Origin: Clytia hemisphaerica | Taxonomy: Eukaryota; Cnidaria; Hydrozoa; Leptothecata; Clytiidae | Direction of reading: 5' to 3' | NCBI GenBank assembly: GCA_902728285.1 | Contig: CACVBU010001135.1 | Span: 67,154 to 131,153, forward strand | DNA length: 64,000 nt | In this document: one piece after another, positions 23,019 to 38,000 of the stretch | How positions within the stretch are numbered: the stretch's first letter is position 1 | How the letters are laid out: each line of letters opens with the position of its first letter | Notes under the pieces: model-generated | What the model saw: the letters and a program-made list of their open reading frames with translations, nothing else | Database searches by the model: none | Told to the model about the DNA's origin: nothing | Translations under genes and position numbers: made by a program

Positions 23019-26000
23019 GTAAGACAACATTTTAATGAATTTGCAAACTTTATGTGTTTCCCAAAAGATTTAAAGGTTTTGTTTTTACATAACATAAGTG
23101 TTCTCGTTTCATATCAGGACAGTATCTGCCTATTGTTATTTTATGCTGATATTAGCAAAAAATGTTTTTCTTTTCCTCTTTCTGATCAATCTTGCTCTAC
23201 ATCCGTGTCAATCCAATGCAAAAAAGCTTGTGAATTAAAATTGATGAGTAAGAAAACGACATCACTCTTATTTAAAAACAAAACCTCTAATAGAGACATT
23301 AACAACAATTTTAACCGTTGCTTTGCCACGCTGAAGTTGAACTTCATTTCCACCCTGATAGTTTTAGCATTTGAGTCCGAGTTTGCTTAAAGTTGCAAAT
23401 TTAAGTAAAAGTCAAGAAGAAGAAGAAGACTTGAAGTTGGAAAGTTGTCAATTGTATTCACTGACCTTAATATATCCCTGGACCAAGCTATATCCGCCAT
23501 CTTAGATGCTGATCAGTGCTACATCATCAAAAGTATTTGAGGGGAAAAGTAAACCTAGCGCTCTCGATACACTTACACCGCTATTGAGTAGTGCCGCGAT
23601 TAGGGTACCACTTTTCAAAAAACTCCGATCAAAAATTTTGCTTTGTCGGGATTGAGAAACTTGGTCCAGGGATATATAAAGGTGATTGTACGCCTGAAAC
23701 GAAAAGCTTTGACCTTATTGAGTGCGTGCACCATTTGATGTTCTGCATACAGGGAGTTTTAACATCGATACAGGGTTTATATAGAGGTCGATGTTAAAAC
23801 TCCCTGTATGCAGAACATCAAATGGTGCACATCAAATGGTGCACGCACTCAATAAGTTCTATAGTAGGTAAAAATCTTTAAGTAATAGTTATCGGACAGT
23901 TACGAGTACAATATGAGAAATATTTTACGAGTTCCGAGATTTTTCCGTACAATGTTTTTCGAGCCTTTAGGCGAGGAAAATATACGGAAAATCCGGAACG
24001 AGTGAAATATTTCCATATTGTACGAGCAAATGTCTGATAACTGGTTTATCGGTGACCCAAAAAATGCACTTTTTGTGTTGGAGGACACTTTTGTAGCAAA
24101 GTGACGTTAGATTGCTTCTACCGCTACAATGCAACAACATCTTTTCGTCAATTTATATTTTTACATGTAAAATACAAGATATTATTGTACTCTTTTTAGC
24201 CAATCAGATTGCAAATATTTTTTGGATCACCGATAATCGGAGATATTTGAAAAGTGGTACCCCGGTGGAAGCACTACCCAATAGTGGTGCAAATGCATCG
24301 AGAGCACCAGATCTACTTCCTTGAACACTTGTTATGTAGCGCCGTTTGACGTCAATTTTTTTACACTGCAATGGCTTCTTTGTGGGTACCACTTTCAAAA
24401 AGACTCTGATTTTCTATAGCCATCCCCCTCCAGCAAAACCTTCAATTCACGCAATCACGCAATTTCTTTTCCTGAATTGTCAAGTATTCACGCAATCTTT
24501 TTTCGAAATTCACGCAATTTTTGTTCACGCTAAGTTTTTCCAATTCATGCATTCACACAAGTGAAAAAGTCCATTCACGCATTCACACAAACCACTGGGG
24601 TATCAAAGATGGCGAATATAGCTTAGTCCAGATATTATAAAGTTAAGTATGTAAATTGTTCTTTACTTTTTCTTCAGCTTGTGATTTCAATGGAATATGT
24701 GCTAAAGATTTCACCATTGAACAGAGTAATAATAAAAAGTTCATTTGGAAAGAACAACCCAATTTTCACAATCGTATCCAAGATCGAACAACACCCGGTG
24801 GTTCCTTTATGGTGGCCGAGATGAGAAATGTAAGATGATATCGCCATGATATCTGATAGCGCCAGATAATTCCCTGGCATTGTCTGTTTTTCAAACGCAA
24901 AGATTACGTACACGGCTTTTCTTTTATAAGAATGGTGTAAATCCATCTCATCATGGATATTCTTAACTTTTTTGGGAAAATTATCCTAAAATATTCTTAC
25001 ATCATTCTTAGATTAGGATCCTCATTCAGACTAGATTTAACATTTAGTATATATGTCTCAAGCATAAAATGGCCTTTTTGTGAAAGAAGTGAGCCTTACT
25101 TGGGGGTAATTGACAATTTATAATTAAAAATGATTTAAAAATGACATTCTTAGCTTGAGTAGCAAAATTTTATGATGGTGATATTCTTAGCATATTAATT
25201 TTTTGGCCATTTTCATCATGAACATTCTCAATTTTAGTCAAAATCGAAGGACAAAAGAATGCTTCCCTGATACAAATTAAACATTTTATTGGGCTGTTTT
25301 CCTTTCTTACTTTCTAGAAAAAGAATGTTGAAAAACAAAACAGAAAGCGAAATTAATAGTGATCTTTGTGAAATATTAATGTCTTTGAAAACTCAATTTG
25401 GTCAAAATCGATTTTCCCGTTTACAATTTTTGAAAATCTACGATATCTCTAGCCTATTCCTAGCCTATACTAGACGTCATTAGTTTTTACGCAATAAACG
25501 TCTATTCCACTTTGACTTTTTCGAATGTTTTGCGCCCGGGTTTTCGCAAGGTTTTCTGGGGAGGAAAAGTCTTTGAAAAATCCCAGTTTTTTAATGAGAT
25601 GCTCGCTACGATATCTCGAAAAAATTAACGTCAAAAATCTCTTTTAGATCAAACCTGCTGGGCAAGAAAAGGCATACTCTGATTTAACTTCGGATGAGAT
25701 CACAATTCAAGGACAATCTTGCGTTGAATTTCATATTGCTATGTACACAAACAGACATGGATGTGATGTTGCACGTGTCAAAGTTTCACTAGACTGTGAT
25801 GGTGATGGTGTAGAAGAACTTTTCCGAACAACGGATTCAGGCTACCAGAAATGGGTTCAAGTCAACGCTGAAATCCCTGCTAAATACGCCAATAAGAAAT
25901 GCAAGGTATATGTATACAATTTATTCTAAATCGATCTTCAAGGGGGGATTTCGACTTTAATCGAATAAGGGAAGGTATCGAATAATAAAGCATTGACTAC

Positions 26001-29000
26001 CAAGGGCTAGACTCGAGACTCTTGGATGGGAAATGAAACCACTCGCCCGCGTGGGGTTTTTACACAAGTGCCGGATTTAAACTAAAATCTATCGCTAGAT
26101 TAAAAAAAAATACAGTCTTCAAAAACGAAGGAACCGCTCGATACAATCCGTCGTAATGGTTACGGCGTGTTCTAGGCGCATTCTTGATGGGAAATGAGTG
26201 GCTTCACTTTTTCTTGCGTGGGAAAGGTTAGAGATTCTACTCTAGCCCTTTGGGGTATTACTCAATGTAATAGAACGTTTCTAGTTTCTTGTTGACGGGT
26301 GACAATCAATATCGAATATCGAATAATGGAGTCTTTCGAACACAGTAGAATGTCGAATTAGAGAGGGCTGCAGTTTGATTGCTTTTAAAGTTTTAAAGTT
26401 AATTCGCTTTAAAGGTTTCAGTTTTACATAAGTATTCCCGTTTCATATCAGACACATATTTCGTATCAAGCCGGTGTCTTCTATTGTTGTATTGTGTTCG
26501 ATTTCGTGCTAGGATTCAAACGGGAATCCCTGTTTGTTTGTTTTGGAAGGAGCCCTAGACTACTGTACTGGGTCATCTTTCTTTCGGGTGTATAGCTATA
26601 GAAAAAGGGAAACTCATAACCTTCTCATAATTTTTTAAAGGTTGTTTTTCATGTACAAAATGGATTAACAGACCGCCCACACGCTGCAGTTATGATTGAT
26701 GATTTCAAGTTGACTACTGGAGCATGTAAAGCATCGAACGATGGACCTTTTGAACCTGGTGAGTAGCAACTCTTGGGATGTATTTTGATTTTCATTACGT
26801 AATGCTTTCTACGGAAACACCTAAGGTTTTTGCCAGTAGCGCGAAATTTAAGTACGGTGGCTTCTTAGTACCACAGGGTAATCGATATTAATCGATATCT
26901 CATCGATATCAATTGTTGGCTAATCGATCGCTAATCGATATTCACGATTTTTTTGACTTCGATTAGCTATCGATTATAGATTTTAATCGATGGCTGATCG
27001 ATCGATTAAAATTGATTATCTATCGATTTAAACCGATGATCGATGTCATCGCCTAGAAACGTCTTTTGGGCGTCGTGTTTTCTTTCCAAATTAACATTAA
27101 TTAAAATTTGCTTTTCATTGGACATTCTTATAAGAAAACGTGCACGGAGAAAGTTATATACCTATCGGCCAAAACTTAGTCGGCCCTTAGTTACTAAATT
27201 GTGGCTTGGTGACTAAACTTAGGGCCGACTAAGGATTTGGGCCGACTAAAATTTGGGCCGACTAAAAATTTAGAAATGGCCAAAAGTTAATTATTAGTCG
27301 GCCCTTAGTGACTAAATTTTGACGAGGTGACTAAAATTAGGGCCGACTAATAATTGAGGCCGACTAATAATTGAGGCCGACTAAAATTAAGGCCGACTAA
27401 GTTTTGGCCGATAAGGTATGTTATTTCACAACTTAAAAATAATTCACGCAATAGATATTCGAATAAGAGAGAGTTGACTGTGACTAAAAAAATTATGATT
27501 TTCAGAACGGTTGGCGTGTAATTTTGACACACAAGGACCTTGTGACTGGAAACGCTCCGGAACAGCCGACGTCCGCTTTTCAGGCCACGGAACAAGAACT
27601 TCAAGTACTGGACCAGGCAGAAGTTTCGCATATCAAAGATATCCTAGAGGCACACATGGTATGTATATGCTTTACCTTTAAATACTAACATGTACCCCCT
27701 TCTCACAGACCCGGTAGGACTTTTTCAACCAGTGGGGATAAAAGAAAACGGACTGAAACTCGATGGGGATTAACATCCATGCTATTTTCTAATCAATTGA
27801 TCATACGAGCCCTCCCCATAAAAATCTGTATGCATATAAAATGGAATCACCAAATATGTGCATCTGCTTTGTTTTTTATTGTCTTTAAGGATTATACCAG
27901 TAGCCTGCTTGCTCGCTTTGAACCTCACAAAAAACCTGGATTACTGGATCGCCTTCAAAGAAAAAAGATATCGAATTTAGAAAATTGATAAAAAAAGCTT
28001 TGTTTTATTTTCAGCTAAAGCTTTTCGGTAAAACCATCTTCAGTGCTAGATGTTTAAAAAGTAAAAGAAAGGAAAAATTTGATTCATTGTTTGCGAATGT
28101 TTTTATTTTTTCCAAAGGGTTATACATGTACATGGATTCAAAATCAAGAGCCGGCACCGCATCGTCGTTAACTCTTACCAGTCCGTTAATCAAAACCTCA
28201 AATGAGAAAAAATGCTTAAGAATGGCTTTAAGTATGTACGGCAAAGAGATGGGTAGTACAATTATCAATCTTATCAAATCTGATGGTAGTGTAGATGAGG
28301 TCTACAAACAGGAAGGAAATAAAGATGGGGATTCACAACATTGGTTTGACGTATCTGAAACACTTCCATCTAACCAAGAATTTAAGGTAAATGGAGCCTT
28401 AACTGGATTCATCTACAATCTTCTCCGAATGGATTAAAGTTCCCGAATCAGTTTTTTTCTCGCCTAATTTCTTCATTAGCGAGGATGAGCACGGGTTTAT
28501 TTTGACCGTAAAGTGCGATACCGTAGGCCTGTACATAACTTGCCAAAGGAAACTATGCAAGTGAAATCTTATGTACAGGCCTACGATATCGCATTGAACG
28601 GTCTAAATAAACACTTGCTTAACCTCGCTATTTTCTTATGGGCTTCGGCTAAAATTCGGATTATAAATTTTTCGCTTGGACTAAATTTTGCGAAAAGAGC
28701 CGAAAATTAATCCACCACGATTTTCCTGTAAATCTACCTTAAGGGAAGAAATTTTCGCGGAATTAAATTTAGCAGTTGAGAGAACTTTTTGTTTATAATA
28801 TGGGCTATTTTGCCCAAAAAAGACCAATCTTAGAGGTGATTTAATCCCGAGATTATTCGTGTTTCGCAGAATTCAATCTCGCGCGTTTGTCAAAAACCGC
28901 GAAATTAAATTCCGCGAAAATTTGTTCCGCGAAAATTCCCCTTAAGGTAGGAGAAATCTTGACTCAATATTAGTAATGATATGCACCACTGGAGAGTCCT

Positions 29001-32000
29001 CTGAGAACTTTTAAAATTTTCCACTCAATACGTCACTTAAACAATAGAAAAAGTGACGTATTGGGTGGAATAGAAACAGAAAAGTTGCATAATTTCGTGA
29101 AGTCATTGCAGTGGTGCATATCATGAATAGAAAATTCTGATTATTCGCTGCCGTAGAATAAAAGCAGAGCATTTGGCTACGGTGCACAAAGTCGGATTTA
29201 ACCCCTGCTCGAGTTACACCAAAGATTTGAAAAATTGTACTTGAAGTCTCGTAGATAGGAGACTTTCAAATTTTACTTTTGATAACTTACATTTTTACTT
29301 TTTTGATTTTTAGGTCCAAATCAAATCGCGATTAGGTGGTAAACTGTCCGATATTGGTTTCGATGCTTTCGAGGTCTTCGATGGTGAATGCAGTTCTGGT
29401 GAAAAATTAACTGATTGTAAATTTGATGGCAATGATGATACTTGCCGGTACACTGACGAAAGTTGCACACGTAAGACATACTCATTTATTCATAAGTATT
29501 CCATTGAGTCTCAAGCCCGAAGGGCTAGAGATGAAACTTTAACCCTTCTCAGGCAAGAGAAATTGAAGCCACTTATTTCCCATCCAAAATGCGCCGTAAT
29601 CATGACGACGGATTGTATCTAGCGATCTCTTTGTTTTATTATATATTTTGACCCAGATGGTAGCTTTTGAATGAAGTCACCTGGAATTCCAGGGAGGATT
29701 ACCATTTTATTCAGTTAGAGTATGAAACATTTAGATCTTGTTTCGTTTGAAGATATCATAACAAATGAATTCAATTTTATAAAATTTTAACACATATGTT
29801 CTTTTCGTTATAGCACTTCGATGGGAGAAGAAAGAAGGTAAACTGTTTCCTCCAATTTATTTTTGCATACTTAATGATTAAGTTAAAGATAGCTTTAAGC
29901 ATTTTATTAGTGTCAATAAATTCGTACTAATCAGAAATAAATGTCATGTAACAAGCACGTAAAAATTTCGAGTAGAAGCGTGATTTGTCTTCAGACTTTA
30001 ATTTTGCAACCTGTGAATTTAAAGCAAATCCGCCAAACCATTCGTCTTTTGATTTTTGTAGAGTTTGTACCGAAGAGAGGCCAAATCATTGGCTCCATAA
30101 GAGTAGCCAAGAAAGCATGGCGTATGTCAGTGGATATCAAATACCTTGGTCCCGTAAATAACTGGGGAAGTATCATTCATTTTACTCGCGGTGGTAATTG
30201 CTGCGGAAGAGGTATGTTTGATTTGACCCAGACGACACACAACGTCAAAACAACGTCCATGTGACATTCATAACGTCCATAAAACGTTATTTGAACGTTA
30301 AAACAACGTTGTGTGCCAGCTGATGATGTTATTTTTATTTTATACATAATGTCCCAAAAAGAACTGAAAAATTTTTTTTATTAGACGAAAATAAAAAAAT
30401 GTAGTGTTTCCGGAAACCGGCCGGGTAAAAAAAAACTTCTGACCCGGCCGCAGACTTTCGTTAGTACTTGGACATTAGTATTCAGGCCTTACTTCATACT
30501 GTTTGTACATAAAAGTTATCTTTAAAGTTCTATTCTAGCAAAAAAGAATTTTTTCCGGCCAGCCGCATGAGAGCTTTTTTCCTTCACCCGCATTCCGGAA
30601 ACACTACTTTTTTTTATTTTCGCCTAAATTAAAATCCTCATAACTTATGCGAAATTTTATGACTTTTATACTTAATTTAATCTCAAAGATTTATTCAATT
30701 TTGATTTTTAAAAAAATTTGTCCACTTTTTCGGGACACTCTGTACAGTGAATTCTCTTTAATTCGAACCTATATTCTCTAGTTCGATCTTCAAGGGACCA
30801 AGACTCTCTGTTTCAAAAGAATGTGGACATTTTAACAATTTCTCAGTATTTATTTATGCTACCTTATGGGCACGCAACGTCTTATGGACATTCAATGGAC
30901 GGCTTTGAGACCTTTGGACGTCCTAGAAACGTACATTAGACGTCCAAAAGACGTTTGTGCCCATATGCTATGTTAAAAAGCTATACGCTCACTGTTGAAA
31001 AGGTATTCTTAAGGGGAATAATCTACTTTGAAAAGTTGAAAAACAAAGGTGAAAAATGAAGATTTTCTCTACTGGTTCAAAAATCATGACATTGGACTTA
31101 TTAAGATATTTTACAGTGCTGTAGGTACCGGGGGAGGGGCGTGCGAATATTGGGTTTTCCTCGGAGGCAAAGGACCTAGGTTGAGTAAGGGAGCGGTCAT
31201 TAAGTATAGCATATACCGGAGTGGAAGAGATTTTTTTGGCAGACTTCTTATTTTCATATCCTACCAAAAGTTCTCAAATAAATTTCATACCCTACCAAAA
31301 ATTGGATAAAAATTTTCGTACCCTACCCCTTACCAGATGGCAGCTTTATAGGACTTTAAAATTTCTTAGATTTCAGGGTTTGCAAGAATAATGGAGAATT
31401 GACAAAATTGAAATTTTTGTTAGAATAAGATTCAGCTCAAAATATTTTCGTACCCTACCCTAAGCCCTCAAGTTTTTTACATACCCTACCCAAAAGAGGA
31501 GAAAAAAAGTCATGCCCTACCCAAATCCCTTCCACCCCGGTATATGATATACTTAATGACCGCTCCCTAAAATAGCTAGCCGTTTTCTTCCCGCTAAGAA
31601 GCGACAAAACCATATCTTTTCACAGTGTCCCTCCAAAACAATAACACAAGAAAAATATTTTCTTGCTTCTTGTTTGATTTCAAAACTGTCAAACCAAGAA
31701 GACACCGCCGAAGAGCACGCCGTCAATTTTTCGCTTTCCTTTTCTAAAACATCCTCCTATCTTTTGCTTTAGGACACAGAATTCCTGGTTTATGGCTTTA
31801 CAAGAACGAGGCGAAAGTCCACGTGACTAGTCAAGTTGGAAACAATGGAAACCAAGCACTGGATAAAGGTGTAGAGGGTGCCGACAAACTGAAAGAAAAT
31901 GGTCAATTTTCAACACTGGTTGTAGAACAAAAAAAGGTATGAGTCCTTTTTTTAAAAACATGACAATTAGTTCCCCTAAGGCCTAGGGGCCTTGGTAATT

Positions 32001-35000
32001 GTCGACCTTATCGGAATTTTATCGCCGTCCCTTTTTACACCAGTGACGAATAGACGACGCTAATAGGGGCCGGCGTAAAAAAGGGCTGGTAAGGTATTCA
32101 ATATTAAAGACTATCTATTAATTAAAATCTACCTTGTCAACGAACCCTAAAATATTCCCTTAAATTATCCACAGAGCACTGCTGACGGCTTATATTATAT
32201 CACTTACACCTTGGATGGTAAAGAAATCAATAAAATGAAGCAAACCCGCCCAGAAGACCATAGCTTGGTCACCATTTATGGTTCTGACCCTTGGCACTTG
32301 GCCGCCGACGTCGTTGTCAAAAATTTGATCTTCGAAAATGGAGGTAAACCTTTTTGTCAAGTAGGTCATCAGAATCACCTTTTAACTTTCTGGGAGGTTG
32401 CTCTACCCAGCTGGCACACGACGCTGTTTTAACGTTTATCTAACATTCACAACATCCATATAACGTTAGATTAACGTTGAATAAACGTTGTGTGCCAGCT
32501 GGGTAAAAGCCGAGTCATCGTTCCATGGCTAGTCATTTTAAACATTATTGATTTCTACCCTTCTACTTGGGGTGAGCTGGAATTTTTACAAGATACTTCA
32601 CTAATTGGTCATTTGAACTGATAGAGATGACGCGTTCTTTAGAAAAAGTAATAAGATTCTTTTATTACATCTTAACGACCAACCAAATCAAATAAGAGCT
32701 TGTAAAAACTCCAGCTTGTCCCTTCTACTTTTCTTTCTATGATGTCAGACTTTCGGTCTTCAGCTTATCGCTTTCTTTTGTGTCTTGTTCATTCCTTTTG
32801 TTGTTTTTTCTCTGTACGATATGTTATTCTTTAGTTCCGTTTTTTATTTATTTATTTCTCTTCCACAGTGTACATTAGGCTTTTCCTGGGGGGAGGGGGG
32901 GTTTATTTAGGCAAAATGGATGCCGGGTATGTGCGAGCTATAAGGGTCCCTTTTTCACAACCTCGAAAGTCTCTCAAAAAGCATTAAAAAGCAAATTGAG
33001 TCTCTGTAAGGGTCCAAAATTCACGAAAATCGAAATTTCCTCTCTTAAAAGGTCGCGTTTTTCCAAAAATTGGATAAAACTCGAGTGAAAATCAACAAGA
33101 TGTCTGAGAAAAGTCTCTCTACGGGTCCCAAAAACGCCACCCCTGGGGTTTTTTATTAATTACAGATTGTCATGGTTATTCGCCAGTTTATATTTTCTTC
33201 AGTGTATATGACTACATTATATTTCTCACTCCCTCACTTTTGTTCTCTCTCTCTCACCCAACAGTCGACCCAGATTGTAACCAAGTCTGTAACAAACCGG
33301 TTGGTGATCCAGCGTACAGCAGTATACCTCCAGGTAAGAAATGACGTTCTCCATTGGCCATTTCACAGTCACAAAACGTAATGGGTAATCAGGACTATTG
33401 GTCCAAAGTTTTGAAAATTTTTGAAAATTTTTCCGTCTAGCCAACGGAAAGCCGTTATGAAGACGCAATCAGTGTCCATGATCCATTTCGACTGTGAACA
33501 TCACTTGCCTCGTATTCAAACAATTACCATGGTAGTTATGTCCCTTGAGACATCAAGTAATTTTTTTTATAATGGGAATTAGTTCGAATTATAAAGAGAT
33601 TCGAATAATCGAAGTTTGAATAATCGAGAGTTTACCGGGTAAATCAAAACATTTATTCATAAGAAGGATGACTACAACCTAGATTTTTCTGACATGCTAA
33701 ACATTGTGGTTAAAATTTTCTTTTTCGTTTTAGAGACGTTCAAATTATACACCAACCAAGGTAGGTCGAAACATTCTTTCTGAAAAATCTATCTTAAAGG
33801 TCTGCGGCCACTTGAAATATTTTTCATCAAATACCTTATCGGGGAAAAAAATGTCGGAGTTTTATTTAGTCGGGTTTTTTTTTGTCGGGCGTCACCCCCT
33901 CAAAATGTTCGTCACTTTCCCCTGACATTTTTTCCCCGATACACTCTTGATTTCCCGTAAGCAAAAAAGTTCAGAATTAAATTTCCTTTCCAGCAGTATA
34001 TAATATGTTAGAGTTTTTCGGAGATGAAATTTTTGCAAAAAAAGTCCTGACGTCAACAGAAACATCATTTTCAAGAGTGTCTCTCTCAATTTTTATTTTT
34101 CTTACTTCATGATGAACCTATGTGCAAACTTGTGATAATCCGCCCCACTAAGTGTCCCACCTAGATGGCGGAAATAAAACTTATACAAATCGGTTTCTAA
34201 AACCAGAAAACTTTTGAAACTTTTCATTGCAGTTACAAAAATTGACAAAAATTGTTTTGTTGAAATTTCTCTGAGGCGGGTGGGCCACTTGAAACAAAGT
34301 TTAGCGATTGAACTACAACTCGTTTATGTTTTATTATGATGAAATTCGTTCCAAGGTGGCCCCAGAAATTTGAATTTTTGTGTTCATTTCCAAATGTGTG
34401 CTTTTTCAGGACTTAAAACAAGTTTTTCTCTCAAAAATACCCTTCATCCGCCAAATCTTTTTTTCCAAGCCATCCGCCAAATTGAATTCCCTCTGACTAT
34501 GTTATAGTCTAAGACGAATCAGTATCTAAGAAAAAAGCCAAAAGCCGAAGAAAATTCACAAACGGGTTTTTTGCCAAAAAGAGTTTACAGCCGGTAGAGT
34601 TTACTCCCGCTGATTTTTTTCCGTATACCGCCATAACGCCATACCGCCAAATTTTCCCGCCTTAACTATCATAGACAATAACATCGTCTAGTACCTTATC
34701 GGGGAAAACTTCGTCGGGGAAAAGTGACGAAATTTTGGCCAAGTGACGAATATTTTTCCCCGACGAAAATTTTCCCCAGCCTTAATGCGTTTACCTACTA
34801 CCAGCAAGTGACGAACATCATTGCACATTATTCTTGGGATTATGCCCAGCAAACACACTATCCGGCAAATATTTTCCCCCGACGAAGTTTTCCCCGATAA
34901 GGTACTGCCGTTTGTCTCCTGACCTTATTTATAGACTATTATGCTGAAAAGTGACCATAGGAGTGTTAAACCTCACATACTTTTCATTCCCTACCCTACC

Positions 35001-38000
35001 GTAGCTCCCATTTTAGTGCAAACACCCGTTCGCCCTTTTACTCCCATTCTCTGGTTTATCCGACCTACGGTAGTAAATATGTGAAATTATTGTTTTGATC
35101 CTCTATCCAATATTCTTTGCAAGTGGTCATAGCACGAAGCTATCGCACTCACCCCGCCCCGAGGCATTAATGGAGGGTACAATGGTGTCCCTAAGGGGTA
35201 CGAAAAACGGTAAAATCCCGAAAAAGTGTCTATATTTTTCCCTAAAAAAAATTAAATTTTGAAGAAAAGTCCCTCTCCTACCTTCGGATAGACTGCTAAG
35301 GAAAAGTGATCCTCCTGGTCGTCCCATCTGCGATTGCAAATACTTACTTTTTCAAACAAACTTTCTTTGTACAGAGACGGCGCCTACGAGAAGTAAAGTT
35401 GAGCGAACTCTTTCTGAATTAACAAAGCAATGGAGGATTTCTTTGGATATCAAACAACTTGCCACGGTCAATGGTTGGTCGAATATTTTGCATGCCACAA
35501 CTGGTCATAATTGTTGCAACCCAGGTATAATTACATATAATTTTCAATCCTATAACAATAACAAATTCAAGTCAGCCCTTGAAGGAATATCTAACCATAA
35601 GGATTCCTTTTTCACACCCTCGAAAGTCTTTCAAAGGGCTACAAAAAAAATTAAAAAGCAAATTGAGTAAGAGTTCACGAAAACAAAATTCACGAAAATC
35701 GAAATTTCCTCTCCCAAGAATTTGGACAAAAATCGATTGAAAATCAAGAAAAATTTTGAGAAAAGTCTCCAATTTTGTCTCTCTCTCTGAGGGTCGATTT
35801 TCGATTTTTCGCTCGTGCGCACCTGTCACCTTGCGAACCTACTCCCCTTGTTGAAGTATTACTAACATTAATTATTATAGATTTTGTCAGATCTTTGATT
35901 TAAATCTTTGTGAAAAATGTGTCGTCTAAACCAAAGCTTATAAAGTGAAGAATGTTTTTTTTTCAGGGCGTCGTGTTCCTGCTATTTGGTTCTTCAACCG
36001 TAATAACAGATTACATATTACATATCCAATTGGCAACCAAGGTAATACTCAATGCAACGAGATCTATGTGGATGAAGGCAAATTTAATAATATCGCTATT
36101 GAACAAAAAAAGGTAGGAAAAAACGCCGTCTTTTAACGTTCTTTTAGCGCTATGTCGTGGACGTTAAAATGACAATATTTTGATATCCCGTATCTTAACT
36201 GGAAAATTATAACACTGAGGTCAATATTATCAATATTAGTCTAATGTGCAGACTTTGTACTTCCGACGATTTTTTTAAATTTCGAGATTAAAAAAATGTC
36301 AGTTTTTTTTAAATAACTTTCGAATTACTTTTTCAAACCTAATATATGATAGCTCAAAATTCAGGTTAGAGCATCCTCTATACGATTAAAAAAGAATGAA
36401 CAAAAAATTTAAATCCTGAAGCTCACAATATCTCGACAAACCTGTATACTCTTTTTTGGTGCACCCGGTATAGATAAAACTATATCTGGGGGGGGACTTG
36501 ATTTAAAAACAACCGTACGTGTGGCCCAAAATAAGGCCTTTGAAATCGGACCTTTGCAGCGCAGAGACAATTTGGCCCAATTAGAGTAAACATGGGCGAA
36601 AAATCGAATAATTGGAATAACCTGCACTTCTGACCCACCAAAATCGAGGGCCGTACAAGTGCTGATTTACTATCGTCCTCAGCTGGTCAGGATCTAGTCA
36701 AATTAGAACATACATACATATAAATCACATTGAAGATGGTTTTCACGAGACAAATCCTCGACTGCTCAATACAGAACAGGACATCATAAGGTAGTGCATT
36801 ACAATAACCAGTCATCATCAAAACTTTTTTTTACCATTTTTCTCTTATTAAAATCCTCTAGGTTGGTGATGAATATTGGTTGAAAGTTTTCAAAGATAAT
36901 ACTGAAGTGGAGAAATGCACAGTACAACAATCTATACCGAGATCCTTTGCCAATGTCAAATATTACTTGAGTGACCCGTGGTACAATGCCGCTAATGCAG
37001 TTATCAAAAATGTCGAATTTCAAAATTTCGGTGAGACAAAATGTTCAACGCTGCACAGTTTTTTAAGAATGTTAAAATTTTCGAAATCTTTGGGCGTTAT
37101 ACACCTTTTCCACCTTAGTCGTGTGGTCAGGCTTTACCACCCCAAACTCGATCCAATCCTGTTTTTACACTTTTTTCTATTGTCTTTAGGTGCGAAAAAC
37201 TTCGGGCTTTATAAATCTACCCCTTATACCTGGTACAAAGTAGTTTTTCACCAAGTTTGACTGCCCACTTGGCACTGAATCTAGGACTGACTTTTTAGCC
37301 CCAACCCCCTAGATTTAATTGTGAATTTCTCTTTTCTTTTTACTCCAGAACGATCGTATCCATGCGGTGACAAATGTAAAGGAATAAAGATTACTGACGT
37401 CATCGAAGGAAAAACAGGTAATTTTTGTGAACGTTTTTTAATTCTGCCAAAGCTCTGTACAGCGAGGTAATGTGCAAAAAATCATGGCGTTCTAAATCTA
37501 CTAGTTACCAGGCCTGTAGATTTAGAACGTCATGGCGAAACGTTATTCTTGCTCAAAATTCCATAAAAAATTCCTCCAGCCTTGCTTGTTTCTATTACTA
37601 TAAAACATGAACTCTCCCCAGCGGTTGGCGTGATGGCGTAATGGCGTAATGGCGTGATGAGCTTTTCCAGAAAAAATTTGAATATGGAGGGGTGATCTAC
37701 CCCCTGGACAAAGTGACTTTTGTCCCCCCCCCCGGACAACGGGTTTTACCCTTAGAACAAGCATCAGTTGACCCCCGGGACAACCCAAATTACCCCCGAA
37801 CAGAGCAAATTTACCCCCCGGACAAGGCAAATTTTGATGATTTTTCGCTACCTTCCGGACAACATATCTTCCACCCTCATGTACCAGACATTTTCTGGAA
37901 GAGCCCAATTTGGCCTTTTTGGCGTGATCTAAAAAATAAAAGTGTGATGCGTGATTGATAATAGGATTGTTTTGTGAGGGCGTGATGAGAGAATATTTTG

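Larger units (their letters stand above)
23478..24633. mobile_element. Composite 1.16 kb inverted-repeat element in intron 4
   Basis: The left end CCTGGACCAAGCTATATCCG (continuing CCATCTT) is mirrored at the right by AAGATGGCGAATATAGCTTA (continuing GTCCAG). Nested inside are a palindrome (23714-23854), another inverted-repeat element (23888-24042) and an ATTCACGCAAT-word stretch (24430-24590). Confidence 0.6.

Noticed and set aside
22962-23390. 142-codon open frame beginning MKLDQCLMKL
   Set aside because: It overlaps exon 4 of the MAM gene in another frame and runs through intron 4. The exon reading DETRSMSDEVEKRDANVYY fits the signal-to-MAM chain, and part of the frame lies in a dispersed repeat (also near 42470).
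27985-28437. Stand-alone 150-codon gene
   Set aside because: Only 28118-28386 is coding; it is exon 9, with a clean acceptor and donor. The rest is read-through into both introns.
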